Shown here: in pieces, positions 42,747-53,561 of the stretch
Position numbering within the stretch: position 1 is the stretch's first letter
Layout of the letters: every line of letters starts with the position of its first letter
Assembly (NCBI RefSeq): GCF_029714285.1
Contig: NZ_CP121662.1
Location: forward strand, 2,356,001-2,420,000
Direction: 5' to 3'
DNA length: 64,000 nt
Origin: Rhizobium sp. CB3090
Lineage (GTDB): Bacteria > Pseudomonadota > Alphaproteobacteria > Rhizobiales > Rhizobiaceae
Translations under genes and position numbers: made by a program
Notes under the pieces: generated by a model
Told to the model about the DNA's origin: nothing
Database searches by the model: none
Seen by the model: only the letters and a program-made list of their open reading frames with translations

Positions 42747-43180
42747 TGTGCACCCTCCGGCCCATCGGCCAGTGCCTTCAGCTCTTTGGTCCGCTGCTCT
42801 GTCAACGTCGCCTTGCATCCGGAAACGAGCATCGGCTCCATCGACCCGCCCCGCGCCCCAAATCCTTCCGCCTCGCATTGGCCATCGCGATAATCGACCC
42901 AGGCTCGCTGCGCCTTGACCAATGCCTTTTCGGCACCCTTTTGGTCGTCATCGAGATCCGCATCGGTGGCGACCATTGCCGCGCGCGTCTTTTTATATTG
43001 CTCGTTCAATGCCTTATCGGCCTTGTCATAGTCCCGCTGCGAGCAGATGTTCATATCCATCTGCGTCTGCGCATTGTTGCAATCGACCTCCGGCTCGTCC
43101 GCATCATTTTGCGCATGGGCCGAACCGCACATCAAAACCGTCGCGACAAACGCGCTGCATGCAAGCAATCTCAAGGACAT
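42743..43180 (-). CDS. LprI-family (DUF1311) periplasmic protein
   Basis: A 145-residue secreted protein with a signal peptide ending AHAQ (about residue 23) and a DUF1311/LprI domain: DCNNAQTQMDMNICSQRDYDKADKALNEQYKK and AQRAWVDYRDGQCEAEG. Conserved cysteines suggest disulfides. LprI proteins inhibit lysozyme in mycobacteria; here the link to urease is only positional. It sits 20 bp after ureB and overlaps the next gene. Confidence 0.85.
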   Translation of the reverse strand: MSLRLLACSAFVATVLMCGSAHAQNDADEPEVDCNNAQTQMDMNICSQRDYDKADKALNEQYKKTRAAMVATDADLDDDQKGAEKALVKAQRAWVDYRDGQCEAEGFGARGGSMEPMLVSGCKATLTEQRTKELKALADGPEGAQ

Positions 43181-43200
43181 GCCGTCTCTCCCTATAAGTT

Positions 43201-43506
43201 TTAAAGCTTGCCCATGATCTGCTGGCGGAAACCATAGATCTCGCGCTTGCCGGAGAGCGGGATCAGTGTCACCGAGCGCGTCTGTCCCGGCTCGAAACGC
43301 ACGGCCGTCCCTGCAGGGATATCGAGACGCATGCCCTTGGCCTTTTCGCGATCGAAGGCGAGACCGCCATTCGTCTCTGCAAAATGATAGTGACTGCCGA
43401 CCTGCACCGGGCGGTCGCCGGTATTGGAGACTTCCAGCGTCACCGTCGGCGCGCCGGCGTTCAGTTCGATGTCGCCGCTTGCGGCAATAATTTCACCTGG
43501 AATCAT
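43201..43506 (-). CDS. ureB: Urease beta subunit UreB
   Basis: A 101-residue subunit with the family start [18 protein letters not shown] and the core [43 protein letters not shown]. It completes the UreABC trimer unit. It is 22 bp after ureA. Confidence 0.96.
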   Translation of the reverse strand: MIPGEIIAASGDIELNAGAPTVTLEVSNTGDRPVQVGSHYHFAETNGGLAFDREKAKGMRLDIPAGTAVRFEPGQTRSVTLIPLSGKREIYGFRQQIMGKL

Positions 43507-43528
43507 GATTTTTTCCTTTGCCGTCGTT

Positions 43529-43831
43529 TCAGCGGATCGGCTCGTGCACGGTCACGAGCTTCGTTCCATCCGGAAACGTCGCCTCGACCTGTACGTCGTG
43601 GATCATCTCGGCAATCCCTTCCATCACCTGGTCGCGGCTGATGACATGGGCGCCGGCCTCCATCAGTTCGGCGACCGAACGACCGTCACGGGCGCCTTCG
43701 ACCACGAAATCGGTGATCAGCGCGATGGCTTCCGGATGGTTGAGCTTGACGCCGCGCTCCAGCCGCCGCCGCGCAACCATTGCCGCCATGGAGATCAACA
43801 GCTTGTCTTTTTCTCTCGGAGTGAGGTTCAT
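43529..43831 (-). CDS. ureA: Urease gamma subunit UreA
   Basis: A 100-residue subunit with the family sequence [39 protein letters not shown] and VHEPI near the end. It is 30 bp after ureD, and the first structural gene. Confidence 0.96.
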   Translation of the reverse strand: MNLTPREKDKLLISMAAMVARRRLERGVKLNHPEAIALITDFVVEGARDGRSVAELMEAGAHVISRDQVMEGIAEMIHDVQVEATFPDGTKLVTVHEPIR

Positions 43832-43861
43832 CGCCTACCTATGTGATTGCTATTGCTCGAA

Positions 43862-44683
43862 TTACAGATTCCAGACTTTCGGCACTGACGCTGCGTTGCG
43901 CAAGGCGGAAATGACCGGGATCAGGATTTTTCTCAGGGAGAAGCCATCGGCTGCCGCAAGCCGTACCACCAGCTTGTCGCGCCATTGGCTGACGCCGCCC
44001 ATGTGCCCCTCGACAAGCGGCCGCAGCTTGGCGAGATAGGTTTCCGCCAGCGGCCCGGCATAGAGCAGGGTCGCGAAAGCGACTTGGCCGCTCAGAACGG
44101 CACGTTCGGCCGTCAACGCGGCGACATCGCCGTCGAGCCTCAGCTCCTCGGCATGGATCAATCGCCCAGCACGGCGGATGCGCCAGCGGTCGCGAAACAT
44201 GCCCTGCGCCATCGCCTCCCCCATGGCTTTGCGGCCCAGCAGGATTGCCTCGACGGCCAGAAATTCGGCAGTTTCGTCGAGATCGACATCGAGCCTGCGC
44301 GACAGCGAGGCGCGATCGAACAGAATGGTTTCCTGCGGCAACCAATCGACGCGTGCGCCGGCACCGACCTTGATAGAAGTCATCACTTCGGCGGTGCCTG
44401 CGGATGCCTTGTAGATCTTCTCGCAGGCCTGGGTCGTCACATCGATGTGCGTGCCCGGCCCAGCGACGATGCTCCAATCCATCTCGTCGCCGCCCGTCAG
44501 CCCGCCGGCAGTATTGATGATAACGGCTTCCATGGAATTATCGAACGTATCGGGCAGGCGAATCTTCGCCGCACCTTCCTGGAAAAGTTCGGCAAGGCGC
44601 GTGCGCCCATCAAGCGCCTTGGCCACCAGACGGCCGCGCCCGCGCGCCCTCTGCGGTCTCGTGCCCGCCGCTGCCATCACCAT
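43862..44683 (-). CDS. ureD: Urease accessory protein UreD
   Basis: A 273-residue scaffold protein with [40 protein letters not shown] and [22 protein letters not shown], the family core. It binds apo-urease and recruits UreF and UreG. It is the first gene of the operon; GGAG lies about 7 bases before the ATG at 44683, with a second ATG two codons in. Confidence 0.94.
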   Translation of the reverse strand: MVMAAAGTRPQRARGRGRLVAKALDGRTRLAELFQEGAAKIRLPDTFDNSMEAVIINTAGGLTGGDEMDWSIVAGPGTHIDVTTQACEKIYKASAGTAEVMTSIKVGAGARVDWLPQETILFDRASLSRRLDVDLDETAEFLAVEAILLGRKAMGEAMAQGMFRDRWRIRRAGRLIHAEELRLDGDVAALTAERAVLSGQVAFATLLYAGPLAETYLAKLRPLVEGHMGGVSQWRDKLVVRLAAADGFSLRKILIPVISALRNAASVPKVWNL

Positions 44684-44969
44684 CCCGTTACTCCACGCAT
44701 CACGTCATGCCATCGCAGGTCATTGAAACCCACCAAGAAATGAAGGCAAGCAATTTCTGTGCCTTATGCAGCCGCCCGGAACGTCGGTTGTCTGTCGCAG
44801 GCATCCGCCGCATTTTTCGCCAAACGATGAAAAGTACGGCACCTCAATTTTCTTCCTTTGCCCAAAGCCTCTCGAGCAAACCTTCGGCCAGCACCGATCC
44901 TTCCACCAGTCAGGTCACCTTGATACGAAAAAGCGAAGGAAACGCCGTCATCACAGCTTGAACGCAAAG
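44684..44969. other. Upstream region of the urease operon
   Basis: Together with the livK terminator that follows it this makes a 350-bp gap without a supported gene. It should hold the ureD promoter. A small plus-strand open frame here has no ribosome site or family and I do not call it. I could not identify a convincing NtrC or sigma-54 site by eye. Confidence 0.4.
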
Positions 44970-44992
44970 AAGCCCGGCCAATGACCGGGCTT
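44970..44992 (-). terminator. Rho-independent terminator of livK
   Basis: AAGCCCGG (44970-44977) pairs with CCGGGCTT (44985-44992) across a 7-base loop, with a short TTCTTT on the minus strand; 42 bp after the livK stop. Confidence 0.75.
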
Positions 44993-45033
44993 CCAGATCG
45001 AACGTGCCGCCGGAAAGCCGGCGACGTGAATGA

Positions 45034-46155
45034 TTACTTTTCGATTTCGGCGTAGTTGTACTTGCCGTCGGAGCCCTTGGACCACTTGTACATCACGTAG
45101 TCCGGACGGGTGATGTCGCCCTTTTCGTTGAAGCCGAGTTCGCCGATGGCGGTCTTGTAGGGACCCTTTGCCTTCAGCGCGTCGGCAACAGCCATCGGGT
45201 CGTTGGAGCCGGCAGCCTTTGCGGCGTCGGCGATGACCTGCATGGCAGCATACGCATAGAGCGTGTAGCCTTCGGGCTCATAACCGGCAGCGCGGAACTT
45301 GGCGACCAGATCCTTGGAAGCCGGGTTCTTGCGCGGATCGGGCGCGAAGGTCATCAGCGTGCCGTTGACAGCGTCGCCGGCGATCGAAGCAAGCTCGTTC
45401 GAGACGATACCGTCGCCCGACATGAAGTGAGCCTTGACGCCCTGGTCAGCCATCTGGCGCATGATCAGGCCGGCTTCGGTGTGCAGGCCGCCGTAGTAGA
45501 CGAAATCGACGCCGGCTTCCTTCATCTTGGCGATGAGGGCCGAGTAGTCCTTGTCGCCGGGAGTGATGCCTTCGTAGAGAACTTCCTTCATGCCATCAGC
45601 ATTGAGGTTCTTCTTGGTTTCGTCGGCAAGGCCCTGGCCGTAGGGGGTCTTGTCGTGAACGATGGCAACCTTGGCACCCTTGAAGTTGTCGGAAATGTAC
45701 TTGCCGGCAACTGCGCCCTGCTGGTCGTCACGACCGCAGGTACGGAAGGTGTTCCACAGGCCGCGCTCGGTGAAAACCGGGTTGGTGGAAGCCGGGGTGA
45801 TCTGAAGGATGCCATTTTCGGCATAAACTTCCGAAGCCGGGATGGAAACGCCCGAGTTGAAGTGACCGACAACGAACTTGACGCCGTCAGCGACGAATTT
45901 GTTGGCAACCGAAACGCCCTGCTTGGCGTCGGAAACGTCGTCGCCGAGTTCGAGCTTGATCTTTTCACCGTTGATGCCGCCGGCCGCGTTGATGTCGGTG
46001 ACGGCCTGCTCGGCACCCTTCTGGAGCTGAGCGCCGAAGGCGGCATTTGCACCCGTCAGAGGGCCTGCAACGCCAATGATGATGTCAGCCTTTGCAACGC
46101 CGCCGAATGCGATCATCGCCGACAGAGCCACGGCCGACAGAAGATACTTCTTCAT
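45034..46155 (-). CDS. livK: Branched-chain amino acid ABC transporter binding protein LivK-type
   Basis: A 373-residue periplasmic protein with signal peptide [23 protein letters not shown] and the LivJ/K-type core [48 protein letters not shown] precedes the ATG at 46155. It is 183 bp from the DUF6867 gene, a gap that probably carries its own promoter so the binding protein can exceed the membrane subunits. Confidence 0.93.
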   Translation of the reverse strand: MKKYLLSAVALSAMIAFGGVAKADIIIGVAGPLTGANAAFGAQLQKGAEQAVTDINAAGGINGEKIKLELGDDVSDAKQGVSVANKFVADGVKFVVGHFNSGVSIPASEVYAENGILQITPASTNPVFTERGLWNTFRTCGRDDQQGAVAGKYISDNFKGAKVAIVHDKTPYGQGLADETKKNLNADGMKEVLYEGITPGDKDYSALIAKMKEAGVDFVYYGGLHTEAGLIMRQMADQGVKAHFMSGDGIVSNELASIAGDAVNGTLMTFAPDPRKNPASKDLVAKFRAAGYEPEGYTLYAYAAMQVIADAAKAAGSNDPMAVADALKAKGPYKTAIGELGFNEKGDITRPDYVMYKWSKGSDGKYNYAEIEK

Positions 46156-46338
46156 ATTGTTACTCCCAATTTTTTGAGCGGGTTCCGTTTGATTTGCCCT
46201 GCGCAATACCCACCAATCATCGCGCCGGTAAACTTGCATTTCGAAGTCTGGAGGACGTGATCCCGAAAAATGTCGATCGGTTCTCGGATAGGATCAAGCC
46301 CACCTTGTATTCAGACTGAGCCTAGTTTCGGCGCACTG

Positions 46339-46692
46339 TCAATTCTTCTTCTTCCAAGAGAATGCGGAAGTTTTTTCGTACAGCCAATAGTAGTTGTTCA
46401 CCATCTGATAGGTGCGGCGATAGCGATATCCGGCCGTCGAAAAGATCAGGAGAAGGACCACATCGACAATATAGTTGACGAGGTCGAATACTGGGCCGTT
46501 GAACAGCGCGTGATGCAGGAATTGCAGCCCGAGGCCGATCAGGCATGTATAGATGACGGCCAGCGGATAGGAGTTCCAGTTGCTCGCCACGGCGCGGCCG
46601 GCGCGCCATGCCGTCCAGAAACCCAAAAGAACGATAACCACTCGAATGACGAGGCGCCCGCCCGTATCGCTTTCGAAGAAAAGTCCCTGCAT
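46339..46692 (-). CDS. DUF6867 family membrane protein of the liv operon
   Basis: A 117-residue protein with three hydrophobic stretches (LVIRVVIVLLGFWTAW, LAVIYTCLIGLGLQFLHHAL, LVNYIVDVVLLLIFSTAGY) and a basic C-terminus. The family is found with liv genes in Rhizobiales; function unknown. It is 24 bp downstream of livF. Confidence 0.75.
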   Translation of the reverse strand: MQGLFFESDTGGRLVIRVVIVLLGFWTAWRAGRAVASNWNSYPLAVIYTCLIGLGLQFLHHALFNGPVFDLVNYIVDVVLLLIFSTAGYRYRRTYQMVNNYYWLYEKTSAFSWKKKN

Positions 46693-46716
46693 ATCAAATT
46701 CTCCGCAGAACGAGGC

Positions 46717-47445
46717 TCAATGGTGACCGCCTTCGAGATAGGCTGAACGCACTTCCGGATTGGCGAGCAGTTCCTTGCCGGAGCCGCTCATCGTCACCCG
46801 GCCGTTGACCATGACATAGGCGCGGTCGGAGAGCTTCAGGGCCGCAAAAGCGTTCTGCTCGACCAGAAAGACAGTGAGGCCCTGGCTCTTGTTCAGAACC
46901 TTGATGGCTTCGAAAATGCCCTTGACGATCAGCGGCGCAAGGCCAAGCGACGGCTCGTCGAGCAGAAGCAGCTTCGGGCGCGCCATCAGCGCGCGACCGA
47001 TCGACAGCATCTGCTGCTCGCCACCCGACAGCGTACCGCCGCGCTGCGATTGACGCTCCTTCAAGCGTGGAAACAGGGCGAAGATCTTTTCGACATCCTC
47101 ATTGAAATATTTGAGCTTGTCGAGGCTCGCACCCATCTGCAGGTTCTCGTAGACCGTCATGCGCGGGAAGATGCGCCGCCCTTCTGGCGACTGCGCAATC
47201 CGCAGTCGGGCGATTTCATGCGTCGGCATGCGAGTGATGTCGCGGCCGTCGAAGGTCACCGAGCCGTTGCGGGCTTGCGGGCTGCCGCAGATCGTCATCA
47301 TCAGTGTCGACTTGCCGGCGCCATTTGCGCCGATCAGGCTGACGATTTCGCCGCTGTTGACTTCGACATTGACGCCGGCAAGGGCGCGGATGTTGCCGTA
47401 ATAGGTTTCGACGCCTTCAACTTTCAGAAGCGGTTGCCCCGTCAT
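46717..47445 (-). CDS. livF: Branched-chain amino acid ABC transporter ATPase LivF
   Basis: A 242-residue ATPase with Walker A GANGAGKST, signature LSGGEQQM, Walker B LLLLDEPSLGLAP and the LivF-typical YYGNIRALAGVNVEV start. It overlaps the end of livG by four bases (ATGA). Confidence 0.95.
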   Translation of the reverse strand: MTGQPLLKVEGVETYYGNIRALAGVNVEVNSGEIVSLIGANGAGKSTLMMTICGSPQARNGSVTFDGRDITRMPTHEIARLRIAQSPEGRRIFPRMTVYENLQMGASLDKLKYFNEDVEKIFALFPRLKERQSQRGGTLSGGEQQMLSIGRALMARPKLLLLDEPSLGLAPLIVKGIFEAIKVLNKSQGLTVFLVEQNAFAALKLSDRAYVMVNGRVTMSGSGKELLANPEVRSAYLEGGHH

Positions 47446-48317
47446 CGATGTTCGCCCTCTTGGAGGTGCTCGACTTCGGCAATCACCTCTTCCACTTCTT
47501 CATCTTCGACACCCAGATAGGCCGCGATCACTCTCGGATCGTTCTTGACCTCATCCGGCGTACCGTCGGCAATCTTCTGTCCGTATTCCAGCACGACGAC
47601 GTGGTCGGAGATTTCCATCACCACCGACATGTCGTGTTCGATCAGAAGGATCGACGTGTCGGCATCCTTGCGAATGCTGCGCAGGAATTCGTTGAGCACC
47701 AGCGACTCGCGCGGGTTGAGGCCGGCGGCCGGCTCGTCCAGGCACAGAAGTTCGGGCCCGGTGCACATGGCACGGGCGATCTCGAGACGACGTTGCGCGC
47801 CGTACGGAAGATCACCGGCCGGATCGTCGGCCCGATCGACAAGATCGGCCTTCTCCAGCCAGAAGCGCGCCAGCTCGATGGCATTCTTGGCCTCGGCGTG
47901 ATATTTGCCGATGCCGAGCAGACCAAGCACCGTATAACCGGACGCGCGCATCAGCTTGTTGTGTTGCGCGACCAGCAGGTTTTCAAGCACGGTCAACCCC
48001 GAGAACAAGCGGATATTCTGGAACGTGCGCGCCACCTTGGCTTCACGGGTGATCCGGAAATCCGGCAGCCGCTCCAGCAGGAATTGCTTGCCGCTCTTCT
48101 GGTTGAGCGTGATCATCCCCATCGTCGGCTTGTAGAAACCGGTAATGCAGTTGAACACGGTGGTCTTGCCGGCACCGTTCGGGCCGATCAGCGCGGTAAT
48201 ATCGCCGCGCTTGGCCTCGAAGGAGAAGTCGTTGATCGCCATCAGGCCACCGAACTTCATCGACAGGTGATCGACTTTCAGCAGAATGTCGTCGGGGATT
48301 GCGGTCACAGCGTTCAT
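47442..48317 (-). CDS. livG: Branched-chain amino acid ABC transporter ATPase LivG
   Basis: A 291-residue ATPase with Walker [10 protein letters not shown], the LivG-type [10 protein letters not shown] segment, signature-like [15 protein letters not shown], Walker [16 protein letters not shown], and an acidic C-terminal extension ([21 protein letters not shown]). Its start overlaps the livM stop by one base. Confidence 0.95.
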   Translation of the reverse strand: MNAVTAIPDDILLKVDHLSMKFGGLMAINDFSFEAKRGDITALIGPNGAGKTTVFNCITGFYKPTMGMITLNQKSGKQFLLERLPDFRITREAKVARTFQNIRLFSGLTVLENLLVAQHNKLMRASGYTVLGLLGIGKYHAEAKNAIELARFWLEKADLVDRADDPAGDLPYGAQRRLEIARAMCTGPELLCLDEPAAGLNPRESLVLNEFLRSIRKDADTSILLIEHDMSVVMEISDHVVVLEYGQKIADGTPDEVKNDPRVIAAYLGVEDEEVEEVIAEVEHLQEGEHR

Positions 48318-49708
48318 CAGCCGTGGCCCTCCTTTGTAAAGCTGCCGGAGACCGCTTTCCGCTCCTTGAGGAAGGCGGTCGGCTCGCGCGTGCCGACGAA
48401 GCCGCGCGGCTTGATGATCATCACGACCACCATGGCGAGCCCGAAAATCAGCATGCGATAGAGTTCCGGGGTAAAATCAGCACCGAAAATTATCTTCAGG
48501 AAGCCCATGTCGCGCAGCAATTCGGTGCCGCCGACCATGGCGATCGCGGCGATGGCGATGCCCTTCAACGAGCCCATGCCGCCAAGGACGACGATGGCGA
48601 GAATGACCGCGGACTCTAGGAAGACGAAGGATTCCGGCGAGACGAAGCCCTGACGCGCGGCAAAGAACGAGCCGGCGAAGCCGCCGAACATCGCGCCGGT
48701 GGCGAATGCCGTCAGCTTGGTCGTCACCGTGTTGATGCCGAGCGAGCGGCAGGCGATTTCATCTTCGCGCAAGGCTTCCCAGGCACGGCCGATCGGCATC
48801 CTGCGCAGCCGGATCGTCACATAGGCGGTCAGCATGCAGAGCGCGAGGATCACGTAGAACAAGAATATCTTGTACCAGGCCGACGAGAACGGCAGGCCGA
48901 AGGTCCGGATGAAATTGTGCGGATCCTTGATATCGAAAGTATAAAGTCCGAACAGCGAGGCCTTGGTGATGTTGGAAATGCCGAAGCTGCCGCGGGTAAC
49001 GTCCGTCCAATTGGTGATGACGATGCGGATGATTTCGCCGAAAGCCAGCGTCACGATGGCCAGATAGTCGCCGCGCAGACGCAACACCGGAAAGCCGAGG
49101 ATCATGCCCCACAGCCCGGCAAAAATGCCGGACAACGGCAGCAGTATCCAGAAGGACAGGCCGAAATGCGTCGACAGCAGCGCGTAGGAATAGGCTCCGA
49201 CCGCATAGAAGGCGACATAGCCGAGATCGAGCAGGCCGGCCAGGCCGACGACGATGTTCAGGCCCCATGCAAGCATCACATAGATCAAGATCTGGATGCC
49301 GAAATTGTCGACATAGGTCAGCGATCCCTGCACGCCGAAAAGCGCCAGCGCCAGTAGCGGATAGATAAGCAGAAAGACCAGCGCAATCGCGTTGAAGTTC
49401 TTCGAGATGAAGCCGGGTTCGGCTTCGACGGGCGGAGCCTTCGCCTTGGCCGCTTTCATGGCCGCTAGTTTGGGCTGCACGAACACCGTCATGACGAAAC
49501 GCCCGACGGCAGCGATGGCAACGATGGACGCCAGCAGGCCCCAGCGTTGAACGATGATCAGTTGGTTGTCGATATTCTGATCAGTCTTCAGACCGATATA
49601 GAGCACGAACATGCCAAATGCGATGACCGCTGTCCAAAGGGCGTCGGTAAGCCCTTTCTGGACAAGGCCGGGCGCGGTCTTGCCTGCAACGAAATTTGAA
49701 CTTGCCAT
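48317..49708 (-). CDS. livM: Branched-chain amino acid ABC transporter permease LivM
   Basis: A 463-residue permease, longer than usual because of about 120 N-terminal residues with two further spans and a Lys/Ala-rich linker. The core shows [29 protein letters not shown] and the coupling-loop region [29 protein letters not shown]. It follows livH by 4 bp. Confidence 0.94.
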   Translation of the reverse strand: MASSNFVAGKTAPGLVQKGLTDALWTAVIAFGMFVLYIGLKTDQNIDNQLIIVQRWGLLASIVAIAAVGRFVMTVFVQPKLAAMKAAKAKAPPVEAEPGFISKNFNAIALVFLLIYPLLALALFGVQGSLTYVDNFGIQILIYVMLAWGLNIVVGLAGLLDLGYVAFYAVGAYSYALLSTHFGLSFWILLPLSGIFAGLWGMILGFPVLRLRGDYLAIVTLAFGEIIRIVITNWTDVTRGSFGISNITKASLFGLYTFDIKDPHNFIRTFGLPFSSAWYKIFLFYVILALCMLTAYVTIRLRRMPIGRAWEALREDEIACRSLGINTVTTKLTAFATGAMFGGFAGSFFAARQGFVSPESFVFLESAVILAIVVLGGMGSLKGIAIAAIAMVGGTELLRDMGFLKIIFGADFTPELYRMLIFGLAMVVVMIIKPRGFVGTREPTAFLKERKAVSGSFTKEGHG

Positions 49709-49712
49709 GGCG

Positions 49713-50615
49713 TTATACCTTCTCGACTTCCGGCCGCCCGAGAATACCCGTCGGCTTGAAGATCAACACGTAGGCCAAGATGCCGTAGGTCGCGACATCC
49801 TTATACGCGATAGCGAAATTGCCCGACCAGAACGACTCGATGAAGCCGATCATCAGTCCGCCGAGAACAGCGCCCGGCAACGAGCCGATGCCCCCGAGAA
49901 CGGCGGCGGTGAACGCCTTGACGCCGGGAACGAAGCCATCGGTGAAGTTGGCGACGCCATAATACATCAGGTACATCGTGCCGGCGACGGCGGCGAGCGC
50001 CGCACCCATGATGAAGGTGACGGAAATGGTGCGGTCGACATTGATGCCGAGCAGCGCCGCCATCTTGCGATCCTGCTCCGTGGCACGCTGGGCGCGGCCA
50101 AGCGCGGTCTTGTTGACCAGATACCAGAAAGCGGCGAGCAGAACGACCGTGCTGATGAAGATGATGATCTGCTTCAGCGACAGCGATACGCCGCCGATAT
50201 TGTAGACATCGCCCACCAACGTCGGGATCGGCTTGTTGCGCGGGCCCTGTGCGACCTGGATGAAGTTCGATAGCACGATCGACATGCCGATTGCGGTGAT
50301 CAGCGGCGCCAGGCGGAACGAACCGCGCAGCGGCCGATAGGCGACACGCTCGATCACCCAATTCCACAGGCTCGTCATCAACATGGCGACGATGAGCATC
50401 ACCAAAAGCATTATTGCCACCGGTAGTCCTGCAACGAGCGACACGAGAACCAGGTAAGTGATAAGAGCGGCGAATCCGCCAAGCATGAACACGTCGCCAT
50501 GAGCAAAGTTGATCATGCCGATGATACCGTAAACCATGGTATAACCAATGGCGATCAGGCCGTAAATTGACCCGAGAGTCAGCCCGTTAAGGAGCTGCTG
50601 GATAAAATAATCCAT
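49713..50615 (-). CDS. livH: Branched-chain amino acid ABC transporter permease LivH
   Basis: A 300-residue permease with the family start [47 protein letters not shown] and the coupling-loop region [24 protein letters not shown]. It is the first gene of the leftward livHMGF operon. Confidence 0.95.
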   Translation of the reverse strand: MDYFIQQLLNGLTLGSIYGLIAIGYTMVYGIIGMINFAHGDVFMLGGFAALITYLVLVSLVAGLPVAIMLLVMLIVAMLMTSLWNWVIERVAYRPLRGSFRLAPLITAIGMSIVLSNFIQVAQGPRNKPIPTLVGDVYNIGGVSLSLKQIIIFISTVVLLAAFWYLVNKTALGRAQRATEQDRKMAALLGINVDRTISVTFIMGAALAAVAGTMYLMYYGVANFTDGFVPGVKAFTAAVLGGIGSLPGAVLGGLMIGFIESFWSGNFAIAYKDVATYGILAYVLIFKPTGILGRPEVEKV

Positions 50616-50919
50616 ATGTCATTTCCCCTGGACGCGGAGTTTGTCGACCGCATCTCTTATTGGTTAGGGTTTTCTTTCGAGAAGGCCCGTGGGGGCGATT
50701 CCATACTGTTTTCGAAGGAAATGTGAAGCCAAAAAGGCAGGAAATTGACAAAATCTTTTCAAAAGGTGGCGCAATGGCGCAATTCGAGCCAGAAAAGATA
50801 GAAAAACAGCATTGCCTGGCTCAAAAATAGCCGAAATAATTCGCGAATAGGCTTCGGTAAAAAAATCTCTTCAGAAATGCGTCTCTGAGAAGCCCGCCCT
50901 CTCCCTTCGGCATTCGCGG
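50616..50919. other. Upstream region of livH, with a tandem 8-bp repeat
   Basis: A 304-bp gap with no supported gene. GGCGCAAT occurs twice in tandem at 50768-50783, 150-170 bp upstream of livH. The region is AT-rich around 50720-50870 and should carry the livH promoter. Confidence 0.4.
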
Positions 50920-53346
50920 TCAGGAGCGCATGCGCGCGCCTCCAGCTTCGAACAACGGCTGCGGCTGCAATGTCGCCGGAAATAATTCGCCGAGCAGTTC
51001 GATCGACCATCCCTGCGTTTCGTCGGCAATCTCTTTCGGCACATAACCAATGGCGACCGAGGCGCCGGAGGCGTGCGCATAGCCACCCGAGGTCACCCAG
51101 CCACAGACGGCACCGTTGTGATAGATCGGCTCATCGCCGATGACATCGGCATCCCTGGCCGCGAGAATAAACGTGCGCAGCCGCATGGCGCCGCCCTCCG
51201 CCTTCTCCTTGGCCGCCGCCGATTTGCCGATGAAATCGGCCTCTTTGGATAGAGCCACGAATCGGCCGAGCCCCGCTTCCAGCGGCCCATAAAGCGGACG
51301 GTATTCGCGCGCCCAACTGCCGTAAGATTTATCGAGGCGAAGCGCGTTCAGGGCCCTAAGACCGAAGAGCCTGATACCGAATTCGGCACCCGCCTCGATC
51401 AGCAGATCGAAGAGGTAGCGCTGATATTCCGGCTTCATCCAGATCTCGTAGCCGAGATCGCCGGTGTAGGAAACCCGGCCGACGATGGCAGGCGCCATGC
51501 CGAGATCCATCCGACGAATGGACATGAAAGGGAAAGCGGCGGCGGAGACATCCTGATGCGTCAGCTTTTCCAGGAGCTTGCGCGCATTCGGCCCCGCGAT
51601 CGAAAGTCCAAGCAGCGACAAGCCGAGCGCCTTCATCTCCACGGATCCATCCTTGGGCAATAGGCTCTCGAACCAGCGCATATGATAAGCCTCGGCAATA
51701 CCGGAGCCGATGAGGAGGAAATCCCCCTCGCCCAATTTGGCGAGCGTGAAATCGCCGATCAGCTTGCCGTCATGCTTCAGCATCGGCGCCAGCGTCATGC
51801 GCCCGATTGCCGGAATGCGGCAGGCAAGCAGCCAATCGAGAAAGGCTTCCGCGCCCGGTCCTCTGACCGAATATTTGGCAAAGCCGGAGGTCTCCATCAG
51901 GCCGACGCTGTCGCGTACCGCCCTCGCCTCGGCGCCAACCACATCGAAATCGTTGGAGCGCCGCCAGGAGAACTCATCCGCCTCACCCGCGGGCGCGAAC
52001 CACAGCGCCTGCTCCAGCCCATAGGACGCGCCGAAGATGCCGCCCGCCGCCTTAAGCTTGTCGTAGATCGGCGTCGTCAGCAGCGGCCGTGCCGCCGGCA
52101 ATTCCTCGTTGGGATAGCGGATGGAGAAACGCCGCGCGTAGTTCTCGCGCACCTTGGCGTTGGTATAGGCCAGCGTCGCGTAGTCGCCATAACGGGAGAC
52201 GTCCATGGCGAAGACGTCGAAGCCGGGATCGCCGTGGATCATCCAGTTGGCGAGCGCCAGCCCGACACCCCCGCCCTGGCTGAAACCGGCCATGACGGCG
52301 CAGGCGGACCAATAGTTCGTCAGCCCCCGCACCGGTCCAACCAGCGGATTGCCGTCGGGCGAGAAGGTGAAGGGACCGTTGATGATCTTCTTGATGCCGG
52401 CATTGTTGAAGGCAGGGAAATGGCGGAAGCCAACTTCGAGCTCCGGCGTGATGCGTTCGATATCCTCAGCCAGCAGCTCATGGCCGAAATCCCAGGGCGT
52501 CGTTACCGGCGACCAGGGGCGGCAGGCCTTCTCGTATGTGCCCATCAGCATGCCCTGCCGTTCCTGGCGCAGATAGATCTCGCCGTCGAAATCGACGCAA
52601 TGCATCAGTTCCTTGCCGGTCGTCTTGTTGAAGTCGGCGACCTCCGGCATGTCCTCGGTGATCAGATACATGTGCTCCATCGCAAGCACCGGCAGCTCCA
52701 GTCCGACCATGCGCCCGACCTCGCGCGCCCAGAGGCCGGCGGCATTGACGACATGCTCGGCGACGATCTCGCCCTGATTGGTCATCACTCGCCAGGAACC
52801 ATCCTCGCGCTGCACCAGCTCCTCGACCTTGGTGTGCAGGTAAATCTCAGCGCCGTTCTTCTTTGCCGAGCGGGCATAGGCATGTGTGGTGCCGTAGGGA
52901 TCGAGATGGCCTTCGACGGGATCATAGAGAGCACCGACGAACTGGTCGGGATCAAGGAGCGGCATCATCGCATGCGCTTCTTTCGGCGTCAGCAATGTCG
53001 CCTCCAGGCCGTTGTAACGCCCCTTGGCGAGGATGGATTTCAGCCAGTCGAAACGCTGCGGCGTTGCCGCCAGCATAAGACCGGATGTCATGTGCAGGCC
53101 GATATCCTGGCCGGAATAGTCCTGGATCTCCTTATAGAGCTCGACCGTGTATTTCTGCAGCTTGGCGACATTGGGATCGCCATTGATCGTATGCATGCCG
53201 CCGGCCGCGTGCCAGGTCGAACCCGATGTCAGCTCGGAGCGCTCCAGCAGCACGACCTCCGTCCAGCCGAATTTCGTCAGGTGATAAAGCACCGAGCATC
53301 CGACGACTCCGCCGCCGATAACGACGACCTTGGCATGGCTTTTCAT
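50920..53346 (-). CDS. FAD-dependent dimethylglycine/sarcosine dehydrogenase-like protein
   Basis: An 808-residue two-part enzyme: an N-terminal DAO-type FAD domain (KVVVIGGGVVGCSVLYHLTKFGWTEVVLLERSELTSGSTWHAAG) and a C-terminal GcvT-like folate domain (from about residue 430, with GPNARKLLEKLTHQDVS and LGYEIWMKPEY). Such enzymes demethylate dimethylglycine or sarcosine and hand the one-carbon unit to tetrahydrofolate. AGGGGA lies upstream of the ATG at 53346; the open frame extends 65 codons further without family sequence. It lies 215 bp downstream of soxG on the same strand, with its own likely promoter. Confidence 0.88.
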   Translation of the reverse strand: MKSHAKVVVIGGGVVGCSVLYHLTKFGWTEVVLLERSELTSGSTWHAAGGMHTINGDPNVAKLQKYTVELYKEIQDYSGQDIGLHMTSGLMLAATPQRFDWLKSILAKGRYNGLEATLLTPKEAHAMMPLLDPDQFVGALYDPVEGHLDPYGTTHAYARSAKKNGAEIYLHTKVEELVQREDGSWRVMTNQGEIVAEHVVNAAGLWAREVGRMVGLELPVLAMEHMYLITEDMPEVADFNKTTGKELMHCVDFDGEIYLRQERQGMLMGTYEKACRPWSPVTTPWDFGHELLAEDIERITPELEVGFRHFPAFNNAGIKKIINGPFTFSPDGNPLVGPVRGLTNYWSACAVMAGFSQGGGVGLALANWMIHGDPGFDVFAMDVSRYGDYATLAYTNAKVRENYARRFSIRYPNEELPAARPLLTTPIYDKLKAAGGIFGASYGLEQALWFAPAGEADEFSWRRSNDFDVVGAEARAVRDSVGLMETSGFAKYSVRGPGAEAFLDWLLACRIPAIGRMTLAPMLKHDGKLIGDFTLAKLGEGDFLLIGSGIAEAYHMRWFESLLPKDGSVEMKALGLSLLGLSIAGPNARKLLEKLTHQDVSAAAFPFMSIRRMDLGMAPAIVGRVSYTGDLGYEIWMKPEYQRYLFDLLIEAGAEFGIRLFGLRALNALRLDKSYGSWAREYRPLYGPLEAGLGRFVALSKEADFIGKSAAAKEKAEGGAMRLRTFILAARDADVIGDEPIYHNGAVCGWVTSGGYAHASGASVAIGYVPKEIADETQGWSIELLGELFPATLQPQPLFEAGGARMRS

Positions 53347-53561
53347 CCCGAAATCCCCTGTGTCCGGCGCGAAGTCGGCGGGAATTTTTCCGCCTGACCG
53401 ACCCTGTTTGCAATGCAGCCTAGAGACTATCTGTGAGGCCAAATAGCCCGAACTGCGAAACCGATCTATCTGTTTGCGCCATCGCAATTGTTCGGATCGC
53501 GCCATTGCTTGCCAGCGCGCCTTTCGAAAGTCGCTTTGCACTTTTCCGAAGATTTAGGCGC

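Noticed and set aside
44707..44961. 84-codon plus-strand open frame upstream of ureD
   Set aside because: Serine-rich, no ribosome site, no recognisable domain; it lies where the urease promoter is expected.
53347..53541. N-terminal 65-residue extension of the dimethylglycine dehydrogenase-like gene
   Set aside because: The FAD motif and an AGGGGA ribosome site point to the ATG at 53346; the extension has no conserved sequence.
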